From: Sternotherus odoratus
Taxonomy: Eukaryota; Chordata; Testudines; Kinosternidae
DNA length: 64,000 nt
Direction: 5' to 3'
NCBI GenBank assembly: GCA_032164245.1
Contig: JAVMKO010000002.1
Span: 91,277,340-91,341,339, forward strand
The notes beneath the pieces were generated by a model. That model was not told where the DNA came from. It ran no database searches and was given only the letters and a program-made list of their open reading frames with translations. Numbering within the stretch: the first letter of the stretch is position 1; each line of letters starts with the position of its first letter. Position numbers and translations under genes: made by a program. Below, piece after piece: positions 23,239-35,723 of the stretch.

Positions 23239-24406
23239 TTACTCCACGGGGAATCCTGCATCACTGGGCATGCGAAGAATTTAAGTCCTCTACAGATTTC
23301 TTTGCTTCCCTGCAGAAAAATGTCTTTCTGGTGGGGAAGCAATGTGAAGACACAAGAGCGGTTATGCAACCCTTCCTAGCAGTATGTTTCGAGGGCCCAG
23401 GGCAGCCAGCAGAGAATTAATCACTGTGGAGAGGAGGTGGGACTGAAGACGACCCACTTGGTGACTCCTACACCCAGTGCCAGGCTCAGCTGCTAGTCCC
23501 GGTTGGGCCAGGGAGAATAGGACTTCCTCTTCCACTGCATGACATCAGGGCCGGATCAGACCTACTCCAAATTTCTCCCCCGGGCTGCAGAAAGCTCTAC
23601 AGAGTTACCCACCACCACCACCACACATACACCTTCTGCATCCATCGCTCCTCAGCTGCAGGTGAAGGGATCTCTGTACAGGGAGCTACTCCCCCATCTA
23701 CCCAACACTCATGAATCCAGACCCCCTTGCACCCAAACCATCCTGACGAGCCTCATCCCCAACATTAGAATCCCCATGTCAAGCCCCATTCCCTCTGTAC
23801 CTGGCCCATCCCGATGAGGCATCCGCACCCAGATCCCCACCCCACTGAGCCCCACTCCCCCAGCATGTGGACCCCTCACTGAGCCCCCAACACCCAGACA
23901 CCCCCCCCACCCGCCGAGCTCTATCACCTAGACTGCTTCTCCTGCTGAGCCCCTACCATTTTCACTTGGACTCCCCCTGAAGAGTCCCATTACCGTTGCA
24001 CCCAGAACCTCCCCAACAAGCCCCTGTGCATCCACATCCTCCCACACCCGGATCCCAGTGAGCTGTCTGCACACAGATTGCCCCACACAGAACCCTTTCA
24101 CAACCTACACCTGGATTCCCCCACAATTAGCCCCTCCACGCTTGGATTTTGCCTTGCTAAACCTTCCTGCCAACACATGGTACATCTAGCAGAGATGGGC
24201 AAGGTTCTGGAGTGTTTGGGTACAGCCTCACCACTGAGTCCATATCCCAGGGAGAGCTGCACACAGTTATCTCCCATCTGGTTCCCAGTGCCAGGCTGGA
24301 ACCTGCTCATTTATCTGACAAATAAAGTTTGCAGAATTTTAAAATATTGTGTGCAGAATTTTTTTTTTAAATGCAGAATTTTGAACTTTCTGGCCCTCAG
24401 GAGTAT
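23239..24406. mobile_element. TIR element of about 1.17 kb
   Basis: The left end TTACTCCACGGGGAATCCTG pairs, with mismatches, with the right end read on the minus strand, ATACTCCTGAGGGCCAGAAA. Inside the right end the phrase TGCAGAATTTT is repeated three times, as I recall for a turtle family. The interior is C-rich with short CCCCATCC-type phrases and no transposase. The divergence of the ends suggests an old copy. Confidence 0.5.
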
Positions 24407-24680
24407 TACACTGAAACAGATTTTACAGCCCAGAGAGTGCTAGTCTTACAAAGTAGCCATGACAATGGACCTATTATGGGTTTTTTTCAATGACTGAAGG
24501 CCTTAAGTAATTGTGTTGGAGAAGCAGAGTTATGCTGAGTCGGAAAGAAGCAGAAAAATAACCAGCAAAAACTAAAAGTACAACTAAACCCCATATTACT
24601 TCAACTATCCCTAGGAATAGCTAAAAATTTTTAACAGTTGGGGTTTCGGGTAATCTAACTAGATACCTACATAAATATTA

Positions 24681-25106
24681 GATCTGAGCAGGGCCGGCGA
24701 CAGAAATTTGGGGGGCCCTACTCTGATCATTTAGGGCCCCCCCAGCCCAGCTGGCACCCCCCCCCCCCAGCTGACAGCGGCTGGCGGCAGTGCGGGGTCC
24801 TGTGGGAGCGCGAGCCGCCCTTGCTGCTCTCCCCCCCCTCCCCCTGCGCGCCCTTTCTCCCCCGGACTGCGCCGCTGCCGCCGGCCGGGCTCACTGCTCC
24901 TGCCGGGGACACGCGCGCTCGTCCGCTCCGGAGGAGAGCCGCGCCGCCTCCCCGACCCTTCCCCGCTCTCCAGGCCCGGCGACAAAGGGGGACGACTACG
25001 GGTACTGCTGTGTATCGGGCACCGGACTTAAGGGGGCCCCCCTAAAGTCCGGGGCCCGGTACAGCTCTACCCGTAGTACCCCCCTGTCGCCGGCCCTGGA
25101 TCTGAG
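24681..25106. mobile_element. hAT-like MITE with perfect 8-bp TSD
   Basis: The element itself is 24689-25098 (410 bp). The ends CAGGGCCGGCGACAG and CTGTCGCCGGCCCTG are perfect inverted repeats of 15 bp. The 8-bp duplication GATCTGAG stands on both sides (24681-24688 and 25099-25106). TSD length and the CAGGG start fit the hAT superfamily. The right part folds into a hairpin (ACGACTACGGGTACTGC against GGTACAGCTCTACCCGTAGT). The interior is GC-rich and has no transposase. Confidence 0.9.
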
Positions 25107-28100
25107 ACAAATCCAAATGTCCAAAAATTGAGGTTAAAATAGTTGGAATTTATTTGTACCTAAAGTGCAGATCTGATGGCAAAAAATGGCTGTTCATGTT
25201 CTAATTCCTTCTGAGGCTTATATTTATTGTTCTCATTTCTACTCATTCTTCTAATTTAAAATGTTCAATCCCAGGTTAAACCCCCCTCCCCTCCATTTCC
25301 ACACCATTGCTCCTGCTCTTGGAGATCAGAGACAGGCTAATTCTTAATTATTCTGAGAATAATTGTTATAGAATTTGCATCGTAAATATCAATGTCATAA
25401 AGCAGAGATGAATAGGAGAAACTAAACCACACAGCCAACACATTAGGTTTGCATCCAAATGTAGAGAAAATCTGGAAACCAGAAATTAAGCATGGGTTTT
25501 TTTGCTTGCTTGTTAATTTTGGGCTAGAAAAAGAGGGAAAATAGCATATGTAAGAAACAAAACATAGAACAGGATGGGGATGAAATGACTAGCTTAAAAC
25601 ACAAACTGAAATCCTGGCACAAATTAAATTCCAAAAGTTGCAGAGATCACGGTTGCACAAAAACACAGAGTCCCAACACACACAGAAATACTTGGGGAAA
25701 AAACCTGTTGGCTTGTCGGCTTTCTAGATGATGTATAGCTTAAAAGGTTCCCTAGCTTTTAAACATTAAAAGACAAACTTCTATTAACAAAAACATTGGA
25801 GACGCTGTAAGGCAAGATATAAAGAAATATTTGTCGGCATTCATTTTTCTAGCCAGCCAATTTTTCTATTAGAGTAAAACTCTCCAATCTACACTGTTCA
25901 ATCTATTATTCCATGCATGGAACTCCGGCTGTTATCAATGAACATTCCACACAGGAAACAACTGCAGGATATGCAACCAAGTTATCCATTGCAAATCAAA
26001 GAGGATGTTGCTTTTGTTACTGAGTTCAAAATATTGGTGGAGGAACTTATAATTTTCTCTGTAAGTGGGGAAATTAAACCCATACACTCATATTGGTCAA
26101 AGAGAAAAATAGATCTAGATCTCAAATATATTTTGTAGAATTTTAATACTAAACTTAAAGCCTCATTTTGAGTTGTCCATAGTTTATTCATACTTTTTAA
26201 ACTGCCTGGCCTGTATTTGGCACACTGTTATTCCAGATTTCTATCTTTCTTTTGAAGGTTATCAAATTAAAGCTATCAAGGAGGTGATGCAAAGAACAAT
26301 ACACCACTCAAACCAGTTTCTACCTAAAATCAAGTATGCTCTCAGTATGAGCTCTGGTAATTTCAGTCAAGGCACCATTATGAACTAAAGCTGAAAAACG
26401 TAATCAGTAAGCATGAATGCTAATCTAGTCATACAGAAGTGTGGTTACTGTGTGAGTTGTTCCAGATAGTGTGTGTCCTCAGAAGTCTGCTGAGTTCTCA
26501 CTGAGCAGACACAGACAAGTCAGCAGTGCCAAAAGCATTGGTGGAGTCAGCAAACACAAGCACAGAGCAAAGACTCATCAAGGACTCCACAGGAGGGGGG
26601 TGGGGGGGAAGAGTACAAAAGTGGTTTGTCTGGTGGAAGACCCGATAGTTAGAGGGCAGCCCTTTTTAAACTCAGTGGAAAAGACACATCTACACAAGGC
26701 ACCAGCATAATTACAGAAACCACTATGCCAGCCTGCCAAACTGCGCTGATGTGGCCTTTTGACCGGGTTTTATTCTTGGATTCAGTCTATCTTCTACCCT
26801 CCTCCTCCCATCACAAAATCAGTTAGTAAATGTAAGCCTTGTATTGTCACAGTGGTTGTGAATGATACCACTTTCTCTTCTGAGGTCTTTCTATCTGACA
26901 ATCTAAATTCTCCCATCCAGTTTGGCATATAAGAACTCACTTTGATGAAGAGAACTCACTATTCTGACTTAACTTTAAATGTTTTTTTAAAAAATCTTCC
27001 ATCCAGACTTCCTTGTTTTCTCAAGTAAAGGTCTGTCAGCAGAACCAGAATAATCATATAATTTACCATGAAAAACTTTTTTCATCTGTGTATAAAACCT
27101 TGCCTTCTACATGGTACCAAGGAAAAAGTAATACATTAAGACACATGGATTGTGATGTTCAATAATCACTCAGAGACAAGGTGCTTGACAAAGATCTGTT
27201 TCATACGGTGTCACAATTCCAACAGCCTCAGTTACATAACATGAGCATCTTAAAGGTACATTCCCCATATTGATGGATGGATGTTTTCCTCAATTTAGTC
27301 ACTCCTGTCTCTACTAAAACTGTTTACCGTCTAATGATTTGGTCAAAATCATTTTTAAGGAGCCATAAACTTGGACACTGGTATAAGACCGACAAGGGAG
27401 GTCCATCTTTATCATTATTAATGACACCTGATTGTTACTCTATGCCCATCATAGGTGTGTGTATCCCAGGAACCCCTACACAAATAAATTTACTCAGATT
27501 TGTGATTTCCTTCTAACAAGCTTGAAAGATTTGAAATCTTTCTTTTTGGATACATTGCTTTGGAATAGTCAAGTGATGGTGTGTTGTTGTCACTTTAATC
27601 TGCATAAAATATAGTAATCACTTAACACAAAAAATCTGTCACCTAGTGTCACATTTTTCAAAGGGACCTCAACTTGACAGAACAATTTTTTGTATGTCCA
27701 TTTTCCCACTCAGTTGGTTTGCACACACACACACACACACACACTGTATTTCCATATGTAAATTACATAGGTAGATATTAAATACCCATTTTGCATGCAA
27801 TGAACTTGAGAAAAATGATTGTGGAGACAGCTTTTGAAAATTTGGCCATGAAACTTAGACCCAAGATAGACCCAAATGTAGTTTATGTTTTGAAACCAAA
27901 ATTTAAAAGCAAAATTCTTACTGGAAAAAAGCTTTGTGGTTCTCAGTTTCCCACATAGTATTATTCACCAAGTAGACTACAAGCAATTAAACAAATTGAA
28001 AAGTAGTAAATCACAAAGCCACTAGTAATGTGGGAAACTCTGCGGTCAAACAGATATCCAAAAATGTTAGTTGCCACATCCAATACAAGAAGTGTTTACT

Positions 28101-28327
28101 AGTGCACTGCTACTACAGTACAAAGATGTACACACCATATCATACAGTCTAGACACTTCAACTCTACTGAAGCAAGGCTCAGGCTAGAATACAGTAAATG
28201 GCAATGCTTATGAATTTGGTAATCCCATTATAGCAAAAACTTTGGTCAGCTGTGAGTAGGGTATCCACCCCCAACCAAGCAGCATAAATCCAAACTGTAG
28301 GACAAGCAAAGCAAATGTTCACATCTC
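25107..28327. other. Unique AT-rich sequence
   Basis: No gene is supported; frames such as 25917-26138 and 26471-26710 lack domains. It contains a G-rich patch near 26595-26610 and the (CA)n at 27722-27744. Confidence 0.3.
27722..27744. repeat. (CA)n microsatellite
   Basis: An uninterrupted CA dinucleotide run of 23 bp, likely polymorphic. Confidence 0.95.
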
Positions 28328-28622
28328 AGGGTATGTCTACATGTCAAGTTGGGAGTGAGAGTCCCCACCTGAGAAGACATCCTTTGCTAGCAATCAGAGC
28401 TAGTGTGCTAAAAATCATATGTAGTTACAACAACATGAGTGGCAGGAAGGGGTAGCCCCCAGTACATGCCAGTGTCTCTGATAGGCATGCACTCCTGGTG
28501 GCTAGCCCCTCCAACCACTCTGGCTACACTGTTTTTAGTGCACTAGCGCAATGAAAGCTACTGGGGTAATGTGTCCTGGAGCTAGGAATCACATCCCTAG
28601 CTCAACGTGTAGACAGAACCTT
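28328..28622. mobile_element. TIR element (MITE), GGGTATGTCTACA family
   Basis: The left AGGGTATGTCTACATGTCAA and the right, minus strand AAGGTTCTGTCTACACGTTG, are inverted. Size (295 bp), ends and the internal CTAGTGTGCTAAAAAT and GTTTTTAGTGCACTAG inverted pair make it a relative of the element at 11846-12126. It is non-coding. Confidence 0.65.
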
Positions 28623-31288
28623 AGTCAAGCCTGGTTTAAGAGCAGCTCCTCACACAGATGCTGAATCCTGTATTTCGTCCCACATGGGAGAAATGTATAG
28701 CAGAAACCAGCATGGCAGCTCCCACCATAATTTAAGAAGCTTTTGTAACAAAGATGTCTGGACACTACTGATTAGCAAGCAAGAAAAAGCAGTAGTTAAA
28801 AGAATAAAGCACTTCCATAGCCTCTCTTGTAATCGTTAAGCTTACCCATAATCATGTGATACACAGAACTGAAATGACTGTCCATCTGCTAAGAGAGAGC
28901 TTCACTATCTCTTCCTAAACAAGGGCCTCACTTCCCTGTATCAGGGATAGAAAAGTAAAATGTATTTCTTTTGAATACAAAACCACTGCCTGCCTACAGC
29001 ATGTTACATGTTTGTAGTTAGGAAGGTGTGCGCTAAGTTGGCATTCATCAATGTCTCACTCTATTTAGAAGCAATATGTTTCTTTTCAGTTCTCTTCCTT
29101 CAAACACTAAAGGAATTATATTTCTGCCCTAAATATCCCAGATCTCTACATACACAAGATTTTCTCTTGGACCCAACTTTTCCGGGGAACAAACACAGTG
29201 CTTATTTACAAGAGAATCTTACCTGCCCAGATCCAAGTCCATGCTGAGACGTGCCACCCTCACAATGAACATCTCTCGCCACTGGCGGATCAGTTTGTTT
29301 AAAGCAACACACTATTTTGCATGCATCAGTGAAGTCACATTGACAACATTATACAAATAGATTAGCCAGTATAAATGCAGCTACATTGACCACCACATTT
29401 TTTTCCAAGCCATTTTTTTTATTATATTATTTTCCCCGAAGTATTTTGTTCATGTTGTAAAGACAGAGAATCAGCTTATCTGGTACTTTCATCATACCAC
29501 TTGAACATAATCAGTTCTACCTAATATCAGCCTAGCTATCTTAACTTTTCCCTTTGAAAAGATGTTGGTTCGGCTTGTTATATAGCCCTGTCTGAAGCTG
29601 TCCAAGCTAGTCTCAAAGAAGGAGAGGAGAAGAAATGCACCTCTTCTTTTAGGTTTTGTCATCAAACATGGGTCAGCAGAAGGGTAGAAGTAAAAGAGGC
29701 CTCTTGGCCCAGATATGAAAAAAAATAAATAAGTGGCCATTATTTTAGCCCTCTTCTCAGGTCACTTTGTTTGTTAGACCTGAAGGACTGAAACCCATCC
29801 AGATTGTGCAGTCTTCACCAAATCCTTAAGCAAAATTCCCCAAGACTTTAATAGAACTTTTGCCTAGAGTAAAAAGTGTCATATTTGGCCCAATTATTAT
29901 GAGGTTTGTGGCAGGCTAGGATAGGGTGATTTTAAAGGAAACTTGCATTTGGTTAAAAAAACACAAGAGAAAACCTTACTCCTATTTCCATGCAGCACAA
30001 AGCAACACATGGAGTGGTTCGAATGAAAGTGAAGGGAGAGCAAGAGGGAGAAGGTGTTAAGCTAAAGATATTTAGAAGCCTCCCAGCTCATATTGGAAAT
30101 GACTGGGGTAACCCGTGTTAAGGAGTTGGAAGTGGAAGGCGCAGATCTTTCAAGGACTCGTGCATATTTTCAGGGCTAAGCTTGTGAGGGTTCACAAGGT
30201 TTAATAACCCAACTCTGCCAAGCTTGAAGCAAAGGCAGATAACCTCAGCTTAACCCAACTTCAAGCAAACCTCCCTGCCCCCCACACATATCACCTGTGC
30301 TTCCATTAATGAGCACTTATCTAAAAATAAACCATGAAATAACTTCAGTCACAGCTCACTTCATGCATTTTTTTTATAAACTCTTCCATATCACTGGAAT
30401 GCTGTGTCTCATCATCCCACTAGACACCTGGATTGTGAAAAACAAATAAATAAATGGCAGTGTAAAAAGTGCTGAGGACTGCTTTCCATCAAGCCTTTAC
30501 TAATGCATCATGGAATTTCTATCCATTGAATAAGATATTCCAGATTTCATTACTGTTATCTGCTTCTAAGAGAAACAATACCAAAAAAGTTCTTTGTGGG
30601 ATTTCTCAAACACTGGTGGGCCTCTCGCATGGCCAGACTGAGCAATTAGGCATTTAGTTAGACTCTTAGGATTTCTTTTCTCTCCTCAGGTTGTTGTCCT
30701 TTCCCCTAAAAGTGAACACAAGCTCACTGAAGTGTCTGACAAAGACCACCCAAGCATTAGCCTTCATTTCTCACCATCTGTTTCTGTTGGCCCAAGATAA
30801 AAATCTAGACAAAGACGTCTTTATTATTTTACCCATAACTTGCTAAACCTTCACCTGACAAACATGGGCTCAGCCTTTAAGCACCTGAAGTATGTGAGGT
30901 AAGGGAAATGAACCTTTGGCATGGAAGCAACAGCACAGATTTCAGTGCACAAAATCAAATCCAACAAGGACACCACAGAACTGGAGGCTACAGAGAATTA
31001 TTGAGGCACCAGAAAACCCCAGCTCTCAAAACAGGAACTAATGGGGACTGTTCATTTTTATCACACTTTGCTAATTTCTTACCACAGGACATCTAGCAAT
31101 ATTTTTCTTTATTAACATCTCATCAACGCCAAATTACTAGCTGTGAATATTAAACAACCAGCCACTTTTTATTCAGATACCTTTCGTGCTCTTGCTTTGG
31201 CTTGCAGCAAGAAAGAAAAAACTCACAGATATTGACCTGCAATCTCTAGGAAGAGTTTTTCAAATACACAAGGCATTTGTAAATCAGC
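28623..31288. other. Unique AT-rich sequence
   Basis: No gene or complete repeat is recognised. Short frames (29008-29247, 29492-29740 minus, 30469-30657) lack domains. Confidence 0.3.
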
Positions 31289-31514
31289 GGGCTGGTCCTC
31301 ACTACCGGGGGGGGATCGATGACAGATACGCAACTTTAGCTATGTGAATCACATAGCTGAAGTTTGCTTATCTGCCGCCGACTTACCTGCCATCCTCACA
31401 GCAGCAGCAGTCGGCGGCGCGCTCCCCCATCGACTCCAGCTTGCACCTCCCAGCAACCTGGAGTTCCGGAGTTGACGGGGGAGCCACGGGCAATCGATCG
31501 CTACAAGACCAGCT
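31289..31514. mobile_element. TIR element (MITE), GCTGGTCCTCACTAC ends
   Basis: The left GGCTGGTCCTCACTAC is inverted relative to the right GCTACAAGACCAGCT. Inside, CAACTTTAGCTATGTGAAT and CACATAGCTGAAGTTTGC form a hairpin, as do CATCGACTCCAGC and GGAGTTCCGGAGTTGACGG-type blocks. This multi-hairpin pattern with GATCGATG/AATCGATCG near the ends matches a turtle family I recall. Confidence 0.6.
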
Positions 31515-31872
31515 CAGCAACTCCTTCTACTTCATGACCTCAGGTGTTGACATAAGGAATGACGATGTAAGGACACACAACATCCCAGCTCATGATAAAA
31601 TGCTAGTGAATCATGACAGTCATTACTTAAAGCTGATCAAACGAACCTTAATGAAACACTGTACTCTCTCTTCCCTTATGTGCTATTAGCATCCATATAT
31701 ATTGCTAAAACTACCTTCATGACAAATTGAGACATCTCTCCTTTGGGTATAATTACATAGACTGCATTTGAATAGCTGCTGATGGGTGATAAAAACATGA
31801 AGTAAAAACCACTGGCTTTTATTTTGACATTTAACACCACTTCCCCATATAGAGCCATCTTCTGTAAGATTG
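31515..31872. other. Unique sequence
   Basis: No gene or repeat is recognised. Confidence 0.3.
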
Positions 31873-32181
31873 TGCTAAGACAGGGGTTCTCAAACTATTG
31901 AGAACCCTGACCCCTTTTTAGTTTCTCCCTCGGCGCAGCGGACCCCTGTATGTCCGCCGAAAAGCCGCCGAATAAATTAACTCCTTATTCGGCAGCTATT
32001 TTCGGCGGACATGCCGAGCGCTTTTGGGAGCACTCGGCATGTCCACCGAAAATAGGCGCCGGATGTGGAAACTATCGTGGCGGCAGCTTTTCGGCGGCAG
32101 AAGCAGCTCGCGACCCCTCGGGAGGCGGCCGGCGACCCCTGAGGGGTCGCGACCCACAGTTTGAGAACCCCGGTGCTAAGA
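31873..32181. mobile_element. hAT-like MITE with perfect 8-bp TSD
   Basis: The element is 31881-32173 (293 bp). The left end CAGGGGTTCTCAAACT and the right end AGTTTGAGAACCCCGG are inverted, and TGCTAAGA is duplicated at 31873-31880 and 32174-32181. The interior has GGGGTCGCGACCC at the right and TTTTCGGCGG-type repeats. The family is shared with 49028-49484 and probably 59029-59275. The frame 31950-32216 is not a gene. Confidence 0.9.
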
Positions 32182-32806
32182 GATCACATTCTACTTCTCA
32201 TTGCCTTGCACAGTGAAACCAGTTAAGAATCCTTAATATAATAATCTATTAGTCTTTTTTACTAAAAAGAAAGCTGTGCTGTGGCACTGAAATGGTGAGA
32301 CACAATCGTTTGAAAGGATATGGACTGTTTTTTTTAAAAAAAATCCAGCCTCTGAACTTACAGAACTTGAATCCACCAGTTCTAATGAGGCCCTTCGTAA
32401 GGGCTGTTATCACATAGGGAGTTACAATCGTACATGGAGTGCGGGCTCTGAAGTATTTTTTCCCCCAAATTTTCAATTTCTGTACAAAGTCCTGTCTTTG
32501 ACCTAAATTTCATTAGGCACTCTGACGCACCAAGCAAGGGATTGTAATTTAGGATGCTTGCTTATCTAGAAGTAGCTTTGAGGCCTGTACAAGTGAAAGA
32601 AGAGATATTCAAGGGAGGGGGCATTAAAACTACTTTGGGGCACAAACTAGAGACAGGAAACATTGATGGCTATGAACCGGAGTGTAGACTCCCTGCTTAT
32701 GGGAAGGAGTGGTTGACACTGATTCTGGAAAAGTATGAGGGAAGGAAGAATCTTTGTTTAACAGTGGGAAACTTCCACTACCAAAACCACTACATTATGC
32801 AAAATA
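32182..32806. other. Unique sequence
   Basis: No gene is supported. The frame 32554-32859 (101 codons) has no domain and runs into the repeat that follows. Confidence 0.3.
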
Positions 32807-33195
32807 GAGCTGGTCAGATGTCTTGCAGAACAGTTTTCTGTCAGAAAATGCTGATCTGACTCAATCAAAATGTTTGAAGAGAAATGATAAATGTTGTCAA
32901 TATTTTTAACACAAAAAAATCAAAGTGCTTCATTTTGACTATCTATTCTATACCACTGTCAAAATGTTTCAACATATGTACTATAAATTGTGGTATGCAA
33001 GTCAAAAATAGTATTTCAACCTTGCCAAAATTAAATGTTTTGAAATGGCCTTCTCTATATTTCCAAAATTAATTTTTTCAGAATTTTTGTTATGCAGGAA
33101 ATTTCAACTTTTCATTCCAATTTGGGCAAAAGGAAAATTTTTAAATGTAGGAATTTCTCACAGAATACAAATTCCAAATTTCTGTCAGTGAACGC
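32807..33195. mobile_element. AT-rich element, AGAGCTGGTC start, uncertain
   Basis: It starts AGAGCTGGTCAGATG and continues with alternating AAAATG/CATTTTG-type phrases such as TTTTCTGTCAGAAAATG and ATTTTGACTATC. This resembles a self-complementary AT-rich MITE I recall from reptiles that ends in GACCAGCTCT, but that right end is absent. Fragments at about 33800-33920 and 62285-62480 look similar. Confidence 0.35.
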
Positions 33196-33340
33196 ATAGC
33201 ATAAAAAAATGTATTCTCTCCAGTGGCAAGCAGTTAATTTTCTGGCTTTTTCTTCACTGACACAAAGGGTGTTCTTTTGGGAGGTGGGAAACTAATCTCA
33301 AGATAACAAACGCCCAAGAGTTATTTCACTGTAAAATCCT

Positions 33341-33467
33341 AAGTGGAGACCAGGCATATGTAGCATTTACCATGAGATAGTTAGGCAAGATCAATACTAT
33401 AGCCCCTGCCTGTGGTTAATCTTGCCTAGTTTACCTCATAGTAAAACTAAAGTCCCTTGTCTCCACT
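33341..33467. repeat. Inverted repeat, candidate old MITE core
   Basis: The left arm AAGTGGAGACCAGGC ... TACCATGAGATAGTTAGGCA and the right arm TGCCTAGTTTACCTCATAGT ... TTGTCTCCACTA are inverted copies over about 50 bp with a short centre. This may be an old MITE that extends further right. No target duplication is visible. Confidence 0.5.
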
Positions 33468-34526
33468 ACGTTTTTAAAGCAACATAGCTAACACCCAAGT
33501 TATCCTACAGTAAAAAAACACTTTTGGGGTAGGGAGTGGTTTCAATGAAGACCTAGCCTCTTGGGGAACCAGGATACTGTGGCAGTAGGGGCAAGTGAAG
33601 TTTGCAAGGTTCTTGTTATATTCAATGCTGCCACCTGTATTGGAAGCAGGAATGAAACTCATCAGATTGGTGTATATTTCATTCTTAAGTATGGCGTAGA
33701 CATAGTGTTCTGATGCTTTGCAAATTAAAGAAAAATTCTATTTCCCCTTCATCACCCAGAGCACAAGTCCCTGCTGCTCTGACTGTTGCACACAAGAAGA
33801 GCTGGTTGAAAATTTTCACAAACCTTTTGTCCACACTTACATTTTGAATTTCCAAATTTCTCATCTAAAATGGGACCATTTTTTGGTGAAAATTTTCATT
33901 AAATATTTTTCAGAATAAAATGGTTAACAGTAGAATAAAGAAAGAAGAAGAAAAGTCTTACAACCCCTGCACCGTCCCAATACCTTTGACTGCTGTATCT
34001 CATCCTCACACTTTTATTTTGAAAAGTTGACAGGAATGATTCTGTTGAACACAGCCATATTTTATACAGTACCTCGCATACAAAATGAATCATAGCATGC
34101 TTCTTGAGAAGCTTAATATAAACTCTAATGGAGGGACTGACGAATTAAGAGGTACAGAAAAGTGAAGAAATATATGGGTTCAGATGAAACCGGGAAATGG
34201 ATGAAGAATGAGGTGGAGCAATACAGAAAATGTATAAGCTGAGGTTCCAACTGCAGCCATAACTTGGACACATCGTGTATTTGAAACATTGTTATTATAG
34301 TTTCTATTGTAAGATAATGGGCCTCAAACCATTGTATTCACTGAATTTTTTCACATAAGCGGCTATGTTTAATCCAAACACTCATTTTAGATGTTATTTG
34401 ACTTATTAAAAACATTCACTTTTCAATTTAGTATAATATGCTCAGTGGAGGTGCAAATCTAAACGGGGAAGACTAAAACATCAGGATCACATCCTGTGAA
34501 ATTCCTACTACATTTGTGTAACACTA
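33468..34526. other. Unique AT-rich sequence
   Basis: No gene is supported. Repeat-like AT-rich phrases near 33800-33920 (GAGCTGGTTGAAAATTTTCA) may be a fragment of the family at 32807. Confidence 0.3.
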
Positions 34527-34740
34527 AGGGCTTGTCTACACTGCAACTTTCTCACTCAACAGTGTAAAAAAACACACACACACCCCGAGCATAGCAACTT
34601 TCAGCACCGTAAAGCACCAGTGTAGACGGTGCACCAGCCGCTGGGAGCTACATGCCTTGTGGAGGTGGCTTTCTTAGAGAGCTGGTAGAGCTCTCTCCCG
34701 GCACTGCCTAGCGATCACACAAGCCACATTGCCCTAAGGA
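34527..34740 (+). mobile_element. TIR element (MITE), truncated on the right
   Basis: It begins AGGGCTTGTCTACACTGCAA and carries the internal block CACCAGTGTAGACGGTGCAC and CTCTCTCCCGGCACTG. The right terminus is missing. It is the same family as the complete, inverted copy at 34829-35093. Confidence 0.6.
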
Positions 34741-34828
34741 AAACAGCAGGACTGGGTTCTGAACAAATGAGCAAAGAGAAAATCAGCTGATGAAAAATGT
34801 AGAGAGCAGCTGATTTGGGGTATGACTC

Positions 34829-35093
34829 AGGGCTAGTCTGCACTGGCAATGATACATGCTGCCGTAGCAGAGCTTTAATGTGGCAGAGAGCAGGGAGGGA
34901 GCTCTCCCAGCTCTCTAAAAAAAAACCACCTCCTTGAGGGGCATAGCTCCCAGTGCTTGGAGCATGGCTACCAGGTGCACTGTCTATACTAGCGCTTTAC
35001 AGCACTGAAACTTGCTGCTCTCAGGGAGGGTTTTTTTCACACCCCTGAGCCAGAAACTTGCAGTGCTGTAAAGTGCCAGCGTAGACACGGCCT
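34829..35093 (-). mobile_element. TIR element (MITE), complete inverted copy
   Basis: The left AGGGCTAGTCTGCACTGGCA and the right CCAGCGTAGACACGGCCT are inverted. Internal blocks (CTCTCCCAGCTCTCT, CCTGAGCCAGAAACTTGCAG) appear in reverse order relative to 34527-34740, so the two copies face each other across about 90 bp. Confidence 0.65.
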
Positions 35094-35127
35094 TAGATTT
35101 AACCCATTAAGAGTGCATTTCCCTTTT

Positions 35128-35723
35128 GTGCAGAGCAGGGTTGCCAACTTTCTAACAGCTGAAAACTGAACACCCTTGCCCTGCCCCCTGCTCCACCTCT
35201 TCTCTCACTCTTCCCGCCGCTGCTCACTCTTCTCCCCCCTCCCTCCATTACTCGCTTTCCACTCCTCCCTCTTCCAGGACTCACTGGCTGCCTGGCTGGG
35301 CTGGGAGGAGCTGACATGCACTCTACCTGCCTGCCCAATTGGGGCACAGTAAGGTAGAGCAGGGCTTGGTCCCCAGAGCCAGGGGCCGGTCCCCATAATG
35401 ATAGGCCAGGGCAATTAGGGCACAGCGGGGCCGAAGGAGGGGTAGATAGGATGCCCCCCCAGGAGGTGGCACCTACCTCTTGGAGTCCAGTCTGGAATCC
35501 AGCCACTGCCCCGTCAGGCATCATCAGCGGAACAGTTCCTCCATGTGGCTCCAGCCGCAGCTGCTGCTCTTTTCCACCCCCCTCCTCCAAGGGTGGATGA
35601 CGGTTGCTGTGGCCAACCAGATTTTTAATGTCTTGTCATCTGTGCTGACCAAGCACTGCCAGATTCGCTTTTCAACCAGACGTTATATTTGAAAACCGGA
35701 CACCTGGCATTCCTAGTGCAGAG
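35128..35723. mobile_element. hAT-like element with perfect 8-bp TSD
   Basis: The element is 35136-35715 (580 bp). The left end CAGGGTTGCCA and the right end, minus strand TAGGAATGCCA, are inverted. GTGCAGAG is duplicated at 35128-35135 and 35716-35723. The interior has CCCTCCCTCC-type phrases and the right part AAAACCGGACACCTGGC matches a turtle family I recall. Frames inside (35099-35590 minus) are artefacts of GC-rich sequence. Confidence 0.85.

Noticed and set aside
24583..24660. Weak inverted repeat (AACTAAACCCCATATTAC against GTTGGGGTTTCGGGTAAT) suggesting a pogo-like MITE
   Set aside because: Ends and TA duplications cannot be placed and the match is short. Left unannotated.
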